From Acidovorax sp. SRB_14 (GTDB taxonomy: Bacteria > Pseudomonadota > Gammaproteobacteria > Burkholderiales > Burkholderiaceae_C): a DNA stretch of 64,000 bases. The position numbers and the translations under genes are program-made. Shown here piece by piece: positions 1 through 10,498 of the stretch. The first letter of the stretch is position 1. Every line of letters starts with the position of its first letter. The notes below the pieces were generated by a model. The model had not been told where the DNA came from. It made no database searches and saw only the letters and a program-made list of their open reading frames with translations. The stretch is from contig NZ_MWOK01000008.1 of NCBI RefSeq assembly GCF_012932145.1, positions 62,001 to 126,000 on the forward strand, written 5' to 3'.

Positions 1-852
1 GTCGGCGGCAGCGCCCAGGTCGGGGCGGCCAATGGCCTCCATCAGGCGTTTGAAGATGCTGTCGCCGTTGCCGGCGATCAGCACCCAGCCGTCACTGCAC
101 GGGTAGGCGTTGGACGGCGCGATGCCCGGCAGCGCGCTGCCCGCGGCCTCGCGCACCGCGCCAAAGGCGCTGTACTCGGGGATCAGGCTCTCCATCACGT
201 TGAACACCGCCTCGTGCAGCGCCACGTCGATCACCTGGCCCTGCCCGCCGTTGACCCTGCGGTGGTAGAGCGCCGTGAGCACGCCGATGGTGCCGTGCAG
301 CGCCGCCAGCGTGTCGCCGATCGACACACCCACGCGCACCGGCACGCGGCCCGGCTCGCCCGTGAGGTGGCGCAGGCCGCCCATGGCCTCGCCGATGGCA
401 CCAAAGCCTGGCAGGTCGCGGTAGGGGCCGGTCTGGCCGTAGCCCGAGATGCGCAGCATCACCAAGCCCGGGTTGAGCTGGTGCAGCGCCTCGGGCGACA
501 TGCCCCAGGCTTCGAGCGTGCCGGGGCGGAAGTTCTCGATCAGCACATCGGCCTCGGCGATCAGCTGGCGCGCGATGGCCTGGCCCTCGGGCTGGCGCAG
601 GTCCAGCGCCAGCGAGCGCTTGTTGCGCGACTGCACCTGCCACCAGACGGAGGTGCCGTCCTGGATCAGCCGCCAGTTGCGCAGCGGGTCGCCCCCGCCC
701 GGGGCCTCGATCTTGACCACGTCGGCGCCGAACTCGCCCAGCGTCTTGCCGCAAAAAGGGCCGGCGATGAGCTGGCCCATCTCGACCACGCGCACGCCCT
801 GCAGCGCCGATGGCGCCACGGCGCCCGCACCTGCCTGTGGCTGGGAATCCAT
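1..852 (-). CDS. CaiB/BaiF-family CoA-transferase (3' end outside window)
   Basis: Minus-strand frame open from an ATG at 852 to the window edge (284 codons, no stop reached). The N-terminal part reads LQGVRVVEMGQLIAGPFCGK followed by TLGEFGADVVKIE, the usual opening of class III (formyl-CoA/carnitine-type) CoA-transferases, with the family's DGW segment near codon 265 (SNAYPCSDGWVLIAGNGD). Such enzymes move CoA between carboxylic acids in the cytosol. A LysR gene is transcribed divergently from 998, which suggests a regulator/target pair. The substrate cannot be told. The frame has no internal stop, so the gene looks intact as far as it is visible. Confidence 0.85.
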   Translation of the reverse strand, partial: MDSQPQAGAGAVAPSALQGVRVVEMGQLIAGPFCGKTLGEFGADVVKIEAPGGGDPLRNWRLIQDGTSVWWQVQSRNKRSLALDLRQPEGQAIARQLIAEADVLIENFRPGTLEAWGMSPEALHQLNPGLVMLRISGYGQTGPYRDLPGFGAIGEAMGGLRHLTGEPGRVPVRVGVSIGDTLAALHGTIGVLTALYHRRVNGGQGQVIDVALHEAVFNVMESLIPEYSAFGAVREAAGSALPGIAPSNAYPCSDGWVLIAGNGDSIFKRLMEAIGRPDLGAAAD

Positions 853-997
853 GGAATGTGTCTCCTGTCATGCTGGGGCGCCGCACGGGCCCCGGTTCGT
901 CTGGCGGGGCATGTTGCCGGCATCGCCGCCAAACGCAAAACGCTGTTGCACGACGCTGCCATCGCAAACCGGCATGGCCAGCCGCTACCATGCGCGC

Positions 998-1897
998 ATG
1001 AAACTCGACCCGCTCTCCCTGCGCCTGTTCGTCGCGGTGATGGAAGAAAACACCATCGCTCGCGCCAGCGCGCGCGAGCACATCGCCGCCTCGGCGGCCA
1101 GCCGGCGCCTGTCCGAACTCGAAGGCGCCCTGCGCGTGGAGCTGTTCACGCGCAGCAACCGGGGTGTGGAGCCGACGGCCGCCGCCTACGCACTGCTGAA
1201 CCTCGCGCGCGGCGTGCTCAACGACATGGACGGCATCGCCAGCCAGATGCGCGACTACGCCTCGGGCACGCGCGGCCATGTGCGCGTGGTGGCCAACATC
1301 TCGGCCATCACGCAGTTCCTGCCCAGCGAGCTGCAAAGCTTTCTCGCGCGCCACCCGCAGGTGGACGTGCGCCTGCAGGAGCAGATCAGCAGCGCCATTG
1401 CCCACTCGGTGGCCGAGAATGCCGCCGACGTCGGCATCCTCAACGACGGCAGCTACGGCGAGCGCGTCACCCTGCTGCCCTACCGCAGCGATGAGCTGGT
1501 GCTGGTCGTGCCGGCGCAGCATGCGCTGGCGCGGCGCAAGGCGGTGCGCCTGGCCGAGGTGCTGCACCACGACTTTGTCGGCATGCACCCGGGCAGCGCC
1601 ATCAACCACCAGCTCATGCGCGCCGCCGGCGAAGCCGGGCTGCCGCTCAAGCTGCGCATCCAGGTCACGGGCTACGACGCGCTGTGCCTGATGGTGGCCT
1701 GCGGCCTGGGCATCGGCGTGATGCCGCGCGGCAGCGCGCAGCTGTACCGGGGCGCACTCGCCGTGCGCACGGTGACGCTGGCCGAGCCCTGGGCGCACCG
1801 CCAGCTGGCGCTGTGCGTGCGCTCGTGCGAGTCGCTCTCGAGCGTGGCCCGCCTGCTGGTCGAACACCTGCGCGCACCGGCCGGAGCCGCGCCATGA
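998..1897 (+). CDS. LysR-family transcriptional regulator
   Basis: 299 aa. Starts MKLDPLSLRLFVAVMEENTI and continues with a typical N-terminal winged helix (AREHIAASAASRRLSELEG, about residues 22-40), then a periplasmic-binding-like effector domain (RGHVRVVANIS near residue 90 onward). The ATG at 998 is chosen because the LysR HTH starts immediately there; an upstream extension in the same frame overlaps the divergent CoA-transferase gene. The TGA overlaps the earP start (ATGA at 1894-1897), so the two are translationally coupled. The likely target is the divergent CaiB-type gene; the effector is unknown. Confidence 0.85.
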   Translation: MKLDPLSLRLFVAVMEENTIARASAREHIAASAASRRLSELEGALRVELFTRSNRGVEPTAAAYALLNLARGVLNDMDGIASQMRDYASGTRGHVRVVANISAITQFLPSELQSFLARHPQVDVRLQEQISSAIAHSVAENAADVGILNDGSYGERVTLLPYRSDELVLVVPAQHALARRKAVRLAEVLHHDFVGMHPGSAINHQLMRAAGEAGLPLKLRIQVTGYDALCLMVACGLGIGVMPRGSAQLYRGALAVRTVTLAEPWAHRQLALCVRSCESLSSVARLLVEHLRAPAGAAP

Positions 1898-3030
1898 ACG
1901 CGGCCGCACCGCTGCGCTGGGACATCTTCTGCCAGGTCATCGACAACTATGGCGACATTGGCGTGTGCTGGCGCCTGGCCGCCGACCTGGCCGGCCGCGG
2001 GCAGCGCGTGCGGCTGTGGGTCGACAACGCCAGCGCCCTGGCCTGGATGGCACCCGGCGGCGCGCCCGGCGTGCAGGTCATGCCCTGGCCCACCCAGGCG
2101 CCGGCCGGCGGGCTCGGCGACGTGGTGGTCGAGGCGTTTGGCTGCGAGATCGCGCCCGCGGTGGTCGCCGCCATCGCGCAGCGGGCGCAAGCTCCCGGCG
2201 CGCCACCGGTGTGGATCAACCTCGAATACCTGTCGGCCGAGGGCTACGTCGAGCGCTGCCACGCGCTGCCCTCGCCGGTGCTCAGCGGGCCGGGCGCCGG
2301 CCTGGTCAAGCATTTTTTCTACCCCGGCTTCACGGCCGGCACGGGCGGCCTGCTGCGCGAGCCCGACCTGGCCGAGCGCCAGGCCCGCTTTGACCGCAGC
2401 GCCTGGCGCGCGCAGCACGGCCTGGCCCCCGCGGCGCTGGCGGTGTCGCTGTTCTGCTATGAGCCGGCCGCCCTACCCGCCTTGCTGGCGCTGCTGGCGC
2501 AAACCGAGGCTGAGACGGAGCAGCCCGTGCATCTGCTGACCACGCCGGGGCGCGCGGCGGCCGCGGTGCGTGCTCTGGTGGGCAGCGGTGAAGCAGATGA
2601 AAATATCCATGGAATCGGCCTCCAGCCCAATACCTTCAAGCGCGAGAAGCTATCGATTTCATACCTTCCCAGTGTGCCGCAGGCGCAGTTCGACCAGCTG
2701 CTGTGGGGCTGCAACCTCAACTTCGTGCGCGGCGAGGATTCGCTGGTGCGCGCGCTCTGGGCCGGCCGGCCCTTCGTCTGGCAGATCTACCCGCAAAGCG
2801 ACCTCGCGCACCAGGGCAAGCTGCACGCCTTTCTCGATTGGCTGCAGGCACCGCCCTCGCTGCGCTGCTTCCATGTGGTCTGGAACGGCCTGGACAGCGG
2901 TGCGCTGCCGGCGCTCGACCCCGCCACGCTGGCGCAGTGGGCCGCCTGCACGCAGGCCGCGCGGGCACGTTTGCTGACCCAGGACAACCTGGTGACCCAG
3001 CTGCTGGGCTTTGTCGCCAAAAAACGTTAA
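1894..3030 (+). CDS. earP: EF-P arginine rhamnosyltransferase EarP
   Basis: 378 aa. EarP transfers rhamnose from dTDP-L-rhamnose to Arg32 of elongation factor P, relieving ribosome stalling at polyproline. The start [20 protein letters not shown] with [14 protein letters not shown], and the C-terminal block [20 protein letters not shown], match the family's donor-binding region. efp follows 140 bp downstream, as usual. Odd feature: around residues 235-258 an AT-richer stretch ([19 protein letters not shown]) is encoded by an antisense copy of the palindromic repeat described elsewhere in this annotation. It sits between conserved blocks and keeps the frame open. The start overlaps the LysR stop. 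Confidence 0.93.
   Translation: MNAAAPLRWDIFCQVIDNYGDIGVCWRLAADLAGRGQRVRLWVDNASALAWMAPGGAPGVQVMPWPTQAPAGGLGDVVVEAFGCEIAPAVVAAIAQRAQAPGAPPVWINLEYLSAEGYVERCHALPSPVLSGPGAGLVKHFFYPGFTAGTGGLLREPDLAERQARFDRSAWRAQHGLAPAALAVSLFCYEPAALPALLALLAQTEAETEQPVHLLTTPGRAAAAVRALVGSGEADENIHGIGLQPNTFKREKLSISYLPSVPQAQFDQLLWGCNLNFVRGEDSLVRALWAGRPFVWQIYPQSDLAHQGKLHAFLDWLQAPPSLRCFHVVWNGLDSGALPALDPATLAQWAACTQAARARLLTQDNLVTQLLGFVAKKR
2605..2662 (-). repeat. Palindromic element, copy inside earP
   Basis: Read on the minus strand the core is ATAGCTTCTCGCGCTTG, then TTGGGCTGGAGGCC. It matches the intergenic copy at 52933-52981 over most of about 42 positions. It lies in frame within earP and antisense to it, in a different reading frame from the cobU, rlmD and cbiB copies. 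Confidence 0.7.
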
Positions 3031-3170
3031 AATCCAAGGCTTTGCGCCCCACAGGTCCGGCACGCACGTGCCCCTCTGGGCGCATCACCGCCGCGGAACA
3101 TGCGCCGGCACGGGTGGCCCGCCAGGCCACTGGCCGGCACATTGAGCGGCCTCACCACAGGCAACATGCT

Positions 3171-3725
3171 ATGAAAATCGCTCAAGAAATCCGCGCCGGC
3201 AACGTCATCATGCACGGCAAGGACCCCATGGTCGTCCTCAAGACCGAATACTCGCGCGGCGGCCGCAACTCCGCCACCGTGCGCATGAAGCTCAAGAGCC
3301 TGATCGCCAACTTCAACACCGAAGTGGTGTTCAAGGCCGACGACAAGATGGACCAGATCGTGCTCGACAAGAAAGAGTGCACCTACTCCTACTTTGCCGA
3401 CCCCATGTATGTCTGCATGGACACCGAGTACAACCAGTACGAAGTCGAAGCCGAAAACATGGGCGACGCCCTGAACTACCTCGAAGACGGCATGGCCGTC
3501 GAAGTGGTGTTCTACGACGGCAAGGCCATCTCGGTCGAACTGCCCACCAGCGTCGAGCGCGAAATCACCTGGACCGAGCCGGCCGTCAAGGGCGACACGT
3601 CCGGCAAGGTGCTCAAGCCCGCCAAGATCGCCACCGGCTTTGAAGTGCCGGTGCCGCTGTTCGTTTCGCAAGGCGACAAGATCGAAATCGACACCCGCAC
3701 GGGCGAGTACCGCAAGCGCGTCTAA
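3171..3725 (+). CDS. efp: Elongation factor P
   Basis: 184 aa, the normal EF-P length. Three beta-barrel domains are expected: KOW-like N-terminal domain (residues 1-64), central OB domain, and C-terminal OB domain ending [11 protein letters not shown]. The tip loop reads [13 protein letters not shown], with Arg at the modification position. That is the arginine type of EF-P, which is rhamnosylated by EarP rather than lysylated, and earP is immediately upstream. It rescues ribosomes stalled on polyproline. A strong terminator follows at 3745-3773. Confidence 0.97.
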   Translation: MKIAQEIRAGNVIMHGKDPMVVLKTEYSRGGRNSATVRMKLKSLIANFNTEVVFKADDKMDQIVLDKKECTYSYFADPMYVCMDTEYNQYEVEAENMGDALNYLEDGMAVEVVFYDGKAISVELPTSVEREITWTEPAVKGDTSGKVLKPAKIATGFEVPVPLFVSQGDKIEIDTRTGEYRKRV

Positions 3726-3744
3726 CACCGCTTTACGGCCCCGC

Positions 3745-3773
3745 AAAAAAGGCTTCCCTCGGGAAGCCTTTTT
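3745..3773 (+). terminator. Rho-independent terminator after efp (bidirectional)
   Basis: Stem AGGCTTCCC/GGGAAGCCT at 3750-3758 and 3761-3769, flanked by an A-run on the left and a T-run on the right, so it can serve both efp and the convergent fadH-like gene. Confidence 0.9.
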
Positions 3774-3802
3774 CGTTCGCGGCCGCAGCCGAGCCTGCGC
3801 CC

Positions 3803-6000
<2,198 letters not shown>

Positions 6001-7191
6001 TCACAGGGCCCGCGCCAGCCGCGCCGCGCCCTCGCGGATCTTGTCCACATCGGCCGTGGCGAACGACAAGCGCAGTGTGGCGTGGTCGGGCTGGGCGCAG
6101 AAGAACGGTGTGCCGGGCACGAAGGCCACGCCCTCGTCGATGGAGCGCTTGGCGAACACATTGCCATCCGCCACTTTGCCGCCCGCGCCCGTGAGGCGCG
6201 CCCACACGAACAGCCCGCCCTGGGGCTGCACGAATTCGATGGCGTCGCCGAGTTCCTTGCGCAGCGCGTCGCCCATGGCCTGTGCGCGCTCGGCATAGAC
6301 CGCACGCACCTTGGCCAGCGTGGCGGGCATGCGGCCGGCCTTGAGGTATTGCGCGGCCGTGGCCTGTGCGAAGGTGCTGGTGTGCGCATCGCTGAACTGC
6401 TTGCACATGGTGGCCTTGGCCAGCAGCTCGGCCGGCGCCACCATCCAGCCCACGCGCAGGCCGGGCGAGAGCACCTTGCTCAAGGACCCGCAGTGCACCA
6501 GCAGATCGCGGCTGCCCGGCACGTTGGCCGAGAGGTTGAGCAGGCTCGGTGGCGGGGCGTCGCCGAAGTACAGGTCGCCGTAGGGGTCGTCTTCTACGAT
6601 CAGCGTCTGGTGCTTGACGGCCATCTCCAGCACCTGCTTGCGGCGCGCGAGGCTCAGTGTGGCGCCGCTCGGGTTGCCGAAGGTCGGGATCAGGTAGACG
6701 AACTTGGGCTTGTGCTCGGCGATGAGCTGTTCCAGCGCGCCGGTCTGGACGCCGTCGGCGTCGATCGGCGCGCTGATCAGCTCGGCGCCGTACAGGCGAA
6801 AGCACTGGATGGTGGCCAGGAAGGTCGGACCTTCGACGATCACCTTGTCGCCGGGGCTGATCAGCGTCTTGCCCAGCAGGTCCAGCGCCTGCTGGCTGCC
6901 GGTGGTGACGATCAGGTTCTCGGGCGCGAGGTCTTTGGCGCCCTTGCTGGCCATGAAGGCGGCCAACTGCTCGCGCAGCGGCTGGTAGCCCTCGGTGGCG
7001 CCGTACTGCAGTGCCCCGCCGGGCTCTTCGCCGAGCGCCTGATTGACCGCCGCGCGGATGCCGTCCACATCGAACAGGGCACTGTCCGGAAATCCCCCGG
7101 CAAAGCTGATGATGCCGGGCTTGCCGAGCAGCTTGAAGAGTTCGCGGATGGCGGAGGTTTCGACTTTGTTCAGGCGATCGGCGAATTGCAT
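6001..7191 (-). CDS. PLP-dependent aminotransferase (class I/II, MocR/LysN-like)
   Basis: 396 aa. Fold-type I aminotransferase: ISFAGGFPDSALFDVDGI at the N terminus is typical of the 2-aminoadipate/aromatic/branched-chain group related to MocR domains. The PLP-binding lysine lies in CGSLSKVLSPGLRVGWMVAP (about residue 240), and the nucleotide-phosphate motif in TTGSQQALDLLGKTLI. The C terminus has the substrate-carboxylate arginine in LRLSFATADVD. It sits 114 bp downstream of the divergent fadH start in the same orientation and starts opposite a small secreted protein gene. The amino donor is unknown. Confidence 0.85.
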   Translation of the reverse strand: MQFADRLNKVETSAIRELFKLLGKPGIISFAGGFPDSALFDVDGIRAAVNQALGEEPGGALQYGATEGYQPLREQLAAFMASKGAKDLAPENLIVTTGSQQALDLLGKTLISPGDKVIVEGPTFLATIQCFRLYGAELISAPIDADGVQTGALEQLIAEHKPKFVYLIPTFGNPSGATLSLARRKQVLEMAVKHQTLIVEDDPYGDLYFGDAPPPSLLNLSANVPGSRDLLVHCGSLSKVLSPGLRVGWMVAPAELLAKATMCKQFSDAHTSTFAQATAAQYLKAGRMPATLAKVRAVYAERAQAMGDALRKELGDAIEFVQPQGGLFVWARLTGAGGKVADGNVFAKRSIDEGVAFVPGTPFFCAQPDHATLRLSFATADVDKIREGAARLARAL

Positions 7192-7338
7192 GTGCGAGGC
7201 TTTCTATCAAGACAAAAGCGGGGCGTGGCCCCAATGGCCAACATTGTCAGCCAATTCCTGCACCCGTTCGCGCCCAACGCCGACGCACCCCGGCCGCGCT
7301 TGCGCGCACGCTGGCGGCAGCACAGTGAAGGAGCCACG

Positions 7339-7767
7339 ATGAAATTCCCCCTGATGTACCGCGTGCTGCACGCCGGCGTAATTGCGTCGGCCGCGTTGGC
7401 ACTGTTTCCGGCGGGCGCGCAAACGCCTGCGCCCGCAGAGCCAGCACCCGCCGCCACCCCGGCGGCCGGATCCATGCCCGCCGCACCCCGCGCACACGGG
7501 CCACGCCCCCGGGGCGAACGCCCCATGCACCGCCGCCACCACCACCGGGATGGCGTCGAACCCGCCAATGCCGACCGCCTCGCGGGCAGCCAGAGAAGCA
7601 GCATGACGGACTACGAACGCAATGCCCTGGCGCGCTGCGATGTCTTCAAAACGCAAGACGACCGGCGTGCGTGCGTGGAGCGCATGCACCAGCCGGCGCA
7701 GGGCAGTGTATCGGGCGGTGGATTGCTGCGCGAATACACCTATGAGGAGCCTGTCGACAGGCCTTGA
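7339..7767 (+). CDS. Small secreted protein of unknown function
   Basis: 142 aa, not recognised. Residues 1-27 form a signal peptide (MKFPLMYRVLHAGVIASAAL then ALFPAGAQ), followed by a Pro/Ala-rich linker, a His/Arg cluster (RPMHRRHHHRDG) and a C-terminal part containing ALARCDVFKTQDDRRACVER. Two cysteines spaced 12 apart could form a disulfide or bind metal together with the histidines. The ATG at 7339 follows GAAGGAG at 7327-7333. Divergent from the aminotransferase. Confidence 0.65.
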   Translation: MKFPLMYRVLHAGVIASAALALFPAGAQTPAPAEPAPAATPAAGSMPAAPRAHGPRPRGERPMHRRHHHRDGVEPANADRLAGSQRSSMTDYERNALARCDVFKTQDDRRACVERMHQPAQGSVSGGGLLREYTYEEPVDRP

Positions 7768-7857
7768 GGTCCGGCGGACGCGCAAGCCTCGGTTGACCAT
7801 GGGCGGGCCGGGTCAAGCTGCGCAACAATCGGGGACCTACCAGACGCCTCCCGCCCG

Positions 7858-8496
7858 ATGAAACCTGCGCTGATCGAACCCTTCCTCGCCACCCTCAAGG
7901 CGGCCAACCCCCTGCCCAACACCGAGCTCGAGTACACCACCGTCTTCGAGTTGCTGGCCGCTGTGCTGCTCTCGGCGCAGGCCACCGACGTGGGCGTGAA
8001 CAAGGCCACGCGCAGGCTGTTTCGGGTGGCGGGCACGCCGCAGGCCATCCTCGACCTGGGGCTCGAAGGGCTGGAGGGCTACATCAAGACCATCGGCCTG
8101 TACCGCAGCAAGGCGCGGCACCTGATGCAGACCTGCCGCATCCTCGTCGAGCGCCACGGCGGCCAGGTGCCGCACACGCGCGAAGAGCTCGAAGCCTTGC
8201 CCGGCGTGGGCCGCAAGACGGCCAACGTGGTGCTCAACGTGGCGTTCGGCCAGCCCACCATGGCGGTGGACACGCACATCTTCCGCGTCAGCAACCGCAC
8301 GGGCCTGGCGCCGGGCAAAACGCCGCTGGCGGTGGAGCAGCAGCTGCTCAAGCGCGTGCCGGCGCAGTACGCAGTCGACTCGCACCACTGGCTGATCCTG
8401 CTGGGCCGCTATGTCTGCCAGGCGCGCAAGCCGCGCTGCTGGGAATGCCGGGTCGCGCCGTACTGCGACTACCGGCCCAAGACCCCCGCGCCCTGA
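7858..8496 (+). CDS. nth: Endonuclease III (DNA glycosylase/AP lyase)
   Basis: 212 aa, the normal Nth length. It removes oxidised pyrimidines in base-excision repair. The helix-hairpin-helix motif LPGVGRKTANVVL (near residue 114) carries the catalytic lysine, the aspartate follows in MAVDTHIFRVSNR, and the C-terminal [4Fe-4S] loop reads CQARKPRCWECRVAPYC (C-x6-C-x2-C-x5-C), all intact. It is preceded by a small secreted protein gene and followed by an alpha/beta hydrolase on the same strand. Confidence 0.96.
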   Translation: MKPALIEPFLATLKAANPLPNTELEYTTVFELLAAVLLSAQATDVGVNKATRRLFRVAGTPQAILDLGLEGLEGYIKTIGLYRSKARHLMQTCRILVERHGGQVPHTREELEALPGVGRKTANVVLNVAFGQPTMAVDTHIFRVSNRTGLAPGKTPLAVEQQLLKRVPAQYAVDSHHWLILLGRYVCQARKPRCWECRVAPYCDYRPKTPAP

Positions 8497-8591
8497 ACTG
8501 CGCGTTTCGGAAAGACACCAGGCCAGCGCGCGGCGGCGGCGCGTGGGCACAATACCGGCCTTTTTTCACCCCCGCCAAGAAAGCACCCGAC

Positions 8592-9362
8592 ATGCCGCAA
8601 CTCCATTTCATTCAGCAGGGCCAGGGGCCCGTTGTCGTCCTGAGCCACGCCCTGGGCTGTGACCTGCAGATGTGGGATGGCGTGGCCGCGGCGCTGCAAG
8701 ACCGCTACACCGTACTGCGCTACGACCACCGGGGCCACGGCCGCTCGCCTGCGACCGACGGCACCTTCACCATGGACGACCTGGCCGATGACGCTGCCGC
8801 GCTGATCCGCCAGCACGCCGCGGGCCCGGTGCACTTCGTCGGCCTGTCGATGGGCGGCATGGCGGCGCAGGCGCTGGCCGCGCGCCATCCGGGCCTGGTG
8901 CGCAGCATCACCGTCGCCAACTCCGCCAGCCACTACGACGACGCCGCCAAGACCGGCTGGGCGGCGCGCGTGGACACGGTGCTGGCGCAGGGCATGGAGA
9001 GCATCGCCGACGGCGCCCTGCAGCGCTGGTTCACGCCCGAATTCCGCGCAGACGCCCACGGCGGCAGCGCGCGCGTGGCGGCGCTGCGCGCGGTGCTGGT
9101 GGGCACCGCCCCAGCGCCCTACGCTGCCGCCTGCGAGGCGGTGGCCCGTATCGATCTGGAGGCGGGCAACCGCCTCATCGCCTGCCCTGCGCTGGTGATC
9201 GCCGGCGCGCGCGACGAGGCCACGCCACCCGCGATGTCCGAAGCCATCGCGCGCTCGATTGCGGGCGCCCAGCTGGCCACGCTCGACGCCGCCCACCTGA
9301 GCGCGGTGGAGCAACCCCAGGCCTTTGCAGACACCGTGGCGCGGTTTTTTGAACGCCTCTGA
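8592..9362 (+). CDS. pcaD: 3-oxoadipate enol-lactonase-like alpha/beta hydrolase
   Basis: 256 aa. Nucleophile elbow GLSMGGM (about residue 86), acid ALVIAGARDEATPP and histidine AAHLSAVEQP give a complete triad. The opening HFIQQGQGPVVVLSHALGCD and DHRGHGRS match PcaD/CatD, which hydrolyse 3-oxoadipate enol-lactone to 3-oxoadipate, the step after CatC. The cat operon lies about 1 kb further on, past a convergent LysR gene, which supports this role. Another ester or lactone substrate remains possible. The start ATG at 8592 is the first that gives the family N terminus. Confidence 0.75.
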   Translation: MPQLHFIQQGQGPVVVLSHALGCDLQMWDGVAAALQDRYTVLRYDHRGHGRSPATDGTFTMDDLADDAAALIRQHAAGPVHFVGLSMGGMAAQALAARHPGLVRSITVANSASHYDDAAKTGWAARVDTVLAQGMESIADGALQRWFTPEFRADAHGGSARVAALRAVLVGTAPAPYAAACEAVARIDLEAGNRLIACPALVIAGARDEATPPAMSEAIARSIAGAQLATLDAAHLSAVEQPQAFADTVARFFERL

Positions 9363-9376
9363 GAACTCCTGAAAGA

Positions 9377-9424
9377 AGAGCTGCCAGCGCTTAAGCCATA
9401 AGCGCTGGAGCCTGATTTGACCTA
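9377..9424 (+). repeat. Palindromic element, intergenic copy (best hairpin)
   Basis: AGCTGCCAGCGCTT...AAGCGCTGGAGCC then TTTGACC. Perfect 10-bp arms CCAGCGCTTA (9384-9393) and TAAGCGCTGG (9399-9408) enclose a 5-nt loop. It lies between the convergent pcaD and LysR genes. Confidence 0.75.
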
Positions 9425-9437
9425 AATTCCGGCGCCG

Positions 9438-10349
9438 CTATTTCGGCGCTGCGGCCGGCACGCGGTCAGCCGGCAGGTGGTCGGCCGGCCGCAGCAGCGC
9501 CGCAAACTCCAGCGCGGCCTGCGAGCGCCCGGCTCCGCGCCGCCACAGGATGCCGGCGTGCCGCAGCATCTGCGGTGAATGCAGCTGCACGGCGTCCATG
9601 TCCGTCGCCTGGCGCGCGGCGCGCTCGGGCACGATGCAGGCCAGGTCGCCCCAGCGGCAGACCTCGATCAGGCCTTCGACCGACTCCATCTCCACCCGCA
9701 CCTGCGGTGCCACGCCGGCCTGGCGCAGGCTGTCGTCGATGAGGCGGCGTGTGGCAAAGGCGCGTGGCAGCATGGCCAGCGGCACCTGCTCGAGTGCCTT
9801 GAGCGCGAGCGTGCGCCGGCCGGCCAGCGGGTGGGCGCGGTTCACCACGAGCTGCATGCGCTCGGCAAACAGCGGCTCGGTCTCGATGTCCGCGCGCTCG
9901 GTCGGGTAGAACGCGATGCCCACGTCCAGCCGCCCCTCGACCAGCAGTTCCTCGATCGGGCCCGCGCGCAGGTCGCGCACCACCACGTTGACGCGGGGAT
10001 AGGCGCTGCTGAACGCCGCCACCGCAGCGGGCACCAGCGTGTGCAGGAAGGTCGGGATGACGCCCACCGTCAAGCTGCCCGACTGCAGCCCCGCCATGTC
10101 GGCCAGCGCCATGCGGCCAGCCTCGATTTCCTGCAGCGCACGCGCCGCGTAGACGCGGAACGCCGCCCCGGCCTGCGACAGCTTGAGGCCGCGCCCGAGC
10201 CGGTCGAACAGCTTGCTGCCCAGCTCGTCTTCGAGCTGGCGCAGGCCGTGCGACAGGGTCGACTGTGTGACAAACAGGTTTTGCGCCGACAGCGTGAGGT
10301 GCTGTGTCTCGGCAATGTCCAGAAAGTAGCGCAACTGGCGAATTTCCAT
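9438..10349 (-). CDS. LysR-family regulator of the cat operon (CatR-type)
   Basis: 303 aa. N-terminal HTH MEIRQLRYFLDIAETQHLTL, with QSTLSHGLRQLEDELGSKLF as recognition region, and a C-terminal effector fold with GVIPTFLHTLVPAAVAAF. It is transcribed divergently from catB, the usual CatR/BenM arrangement, so it probably responds to muconate. The start at 10349 is chosen because the LysR core begins at MEIRQLR; an upstream extension would run through the intergenic operator. Confidence 0.83.
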   Translation of the reverse strand: MEIRQLRYFLDIAETQHLTLSAQNLFVTQSTLSHGLRQLEDELGSKLFDRLGRGLKLSQAGAAFRVYAARALQEIEAGRMALADMAGLQSGSLTVGVIPTFLHTLVPAAVAAFSSAYPRVNVVVRDLRAGPIEELLVEGRLDVGIAFYPTERADIETEPLFAERMQLVVNRAHPLAGRRTLALKALEQVPLAMLPRAFATRRLIDDSLRQAGVAPQVRVEMESVEGLIEVCRWGDLACIVPERAARQATDMDAVQLHSPQMLRHAGILWRRGAGRSQAALEFAALLRPADHLPADRVPAAAPK

Positions 10350-10369
10350 GGCGAAGGCCCCTTCTTTCG

Positions 10370-10384
10370 TTCGATGGTATCGAA
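10370..10384. promoter_or_regulatory. Candidate LysR operator in the catB intergenic region
   Basis: Perfect inverted repeat TTCGAT-GGT-ATCGAA, 21 bp from the regulator start and about 115 bp from catB. Its dyad form and its location in the divergent gap fit a LysR recognition site. Confidence 0.5.
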
Positions 10385-10498
10385 TGATAAGTGGCAAATA
10401 AATCATTGGAGCGTTCTGTGGATTGCCCCTAATCTCGTGTTTTATCGGCCTCCCGTGCAGGGAAGGCCACTGCCACCACCCCACCGAAGGCCCCCACG

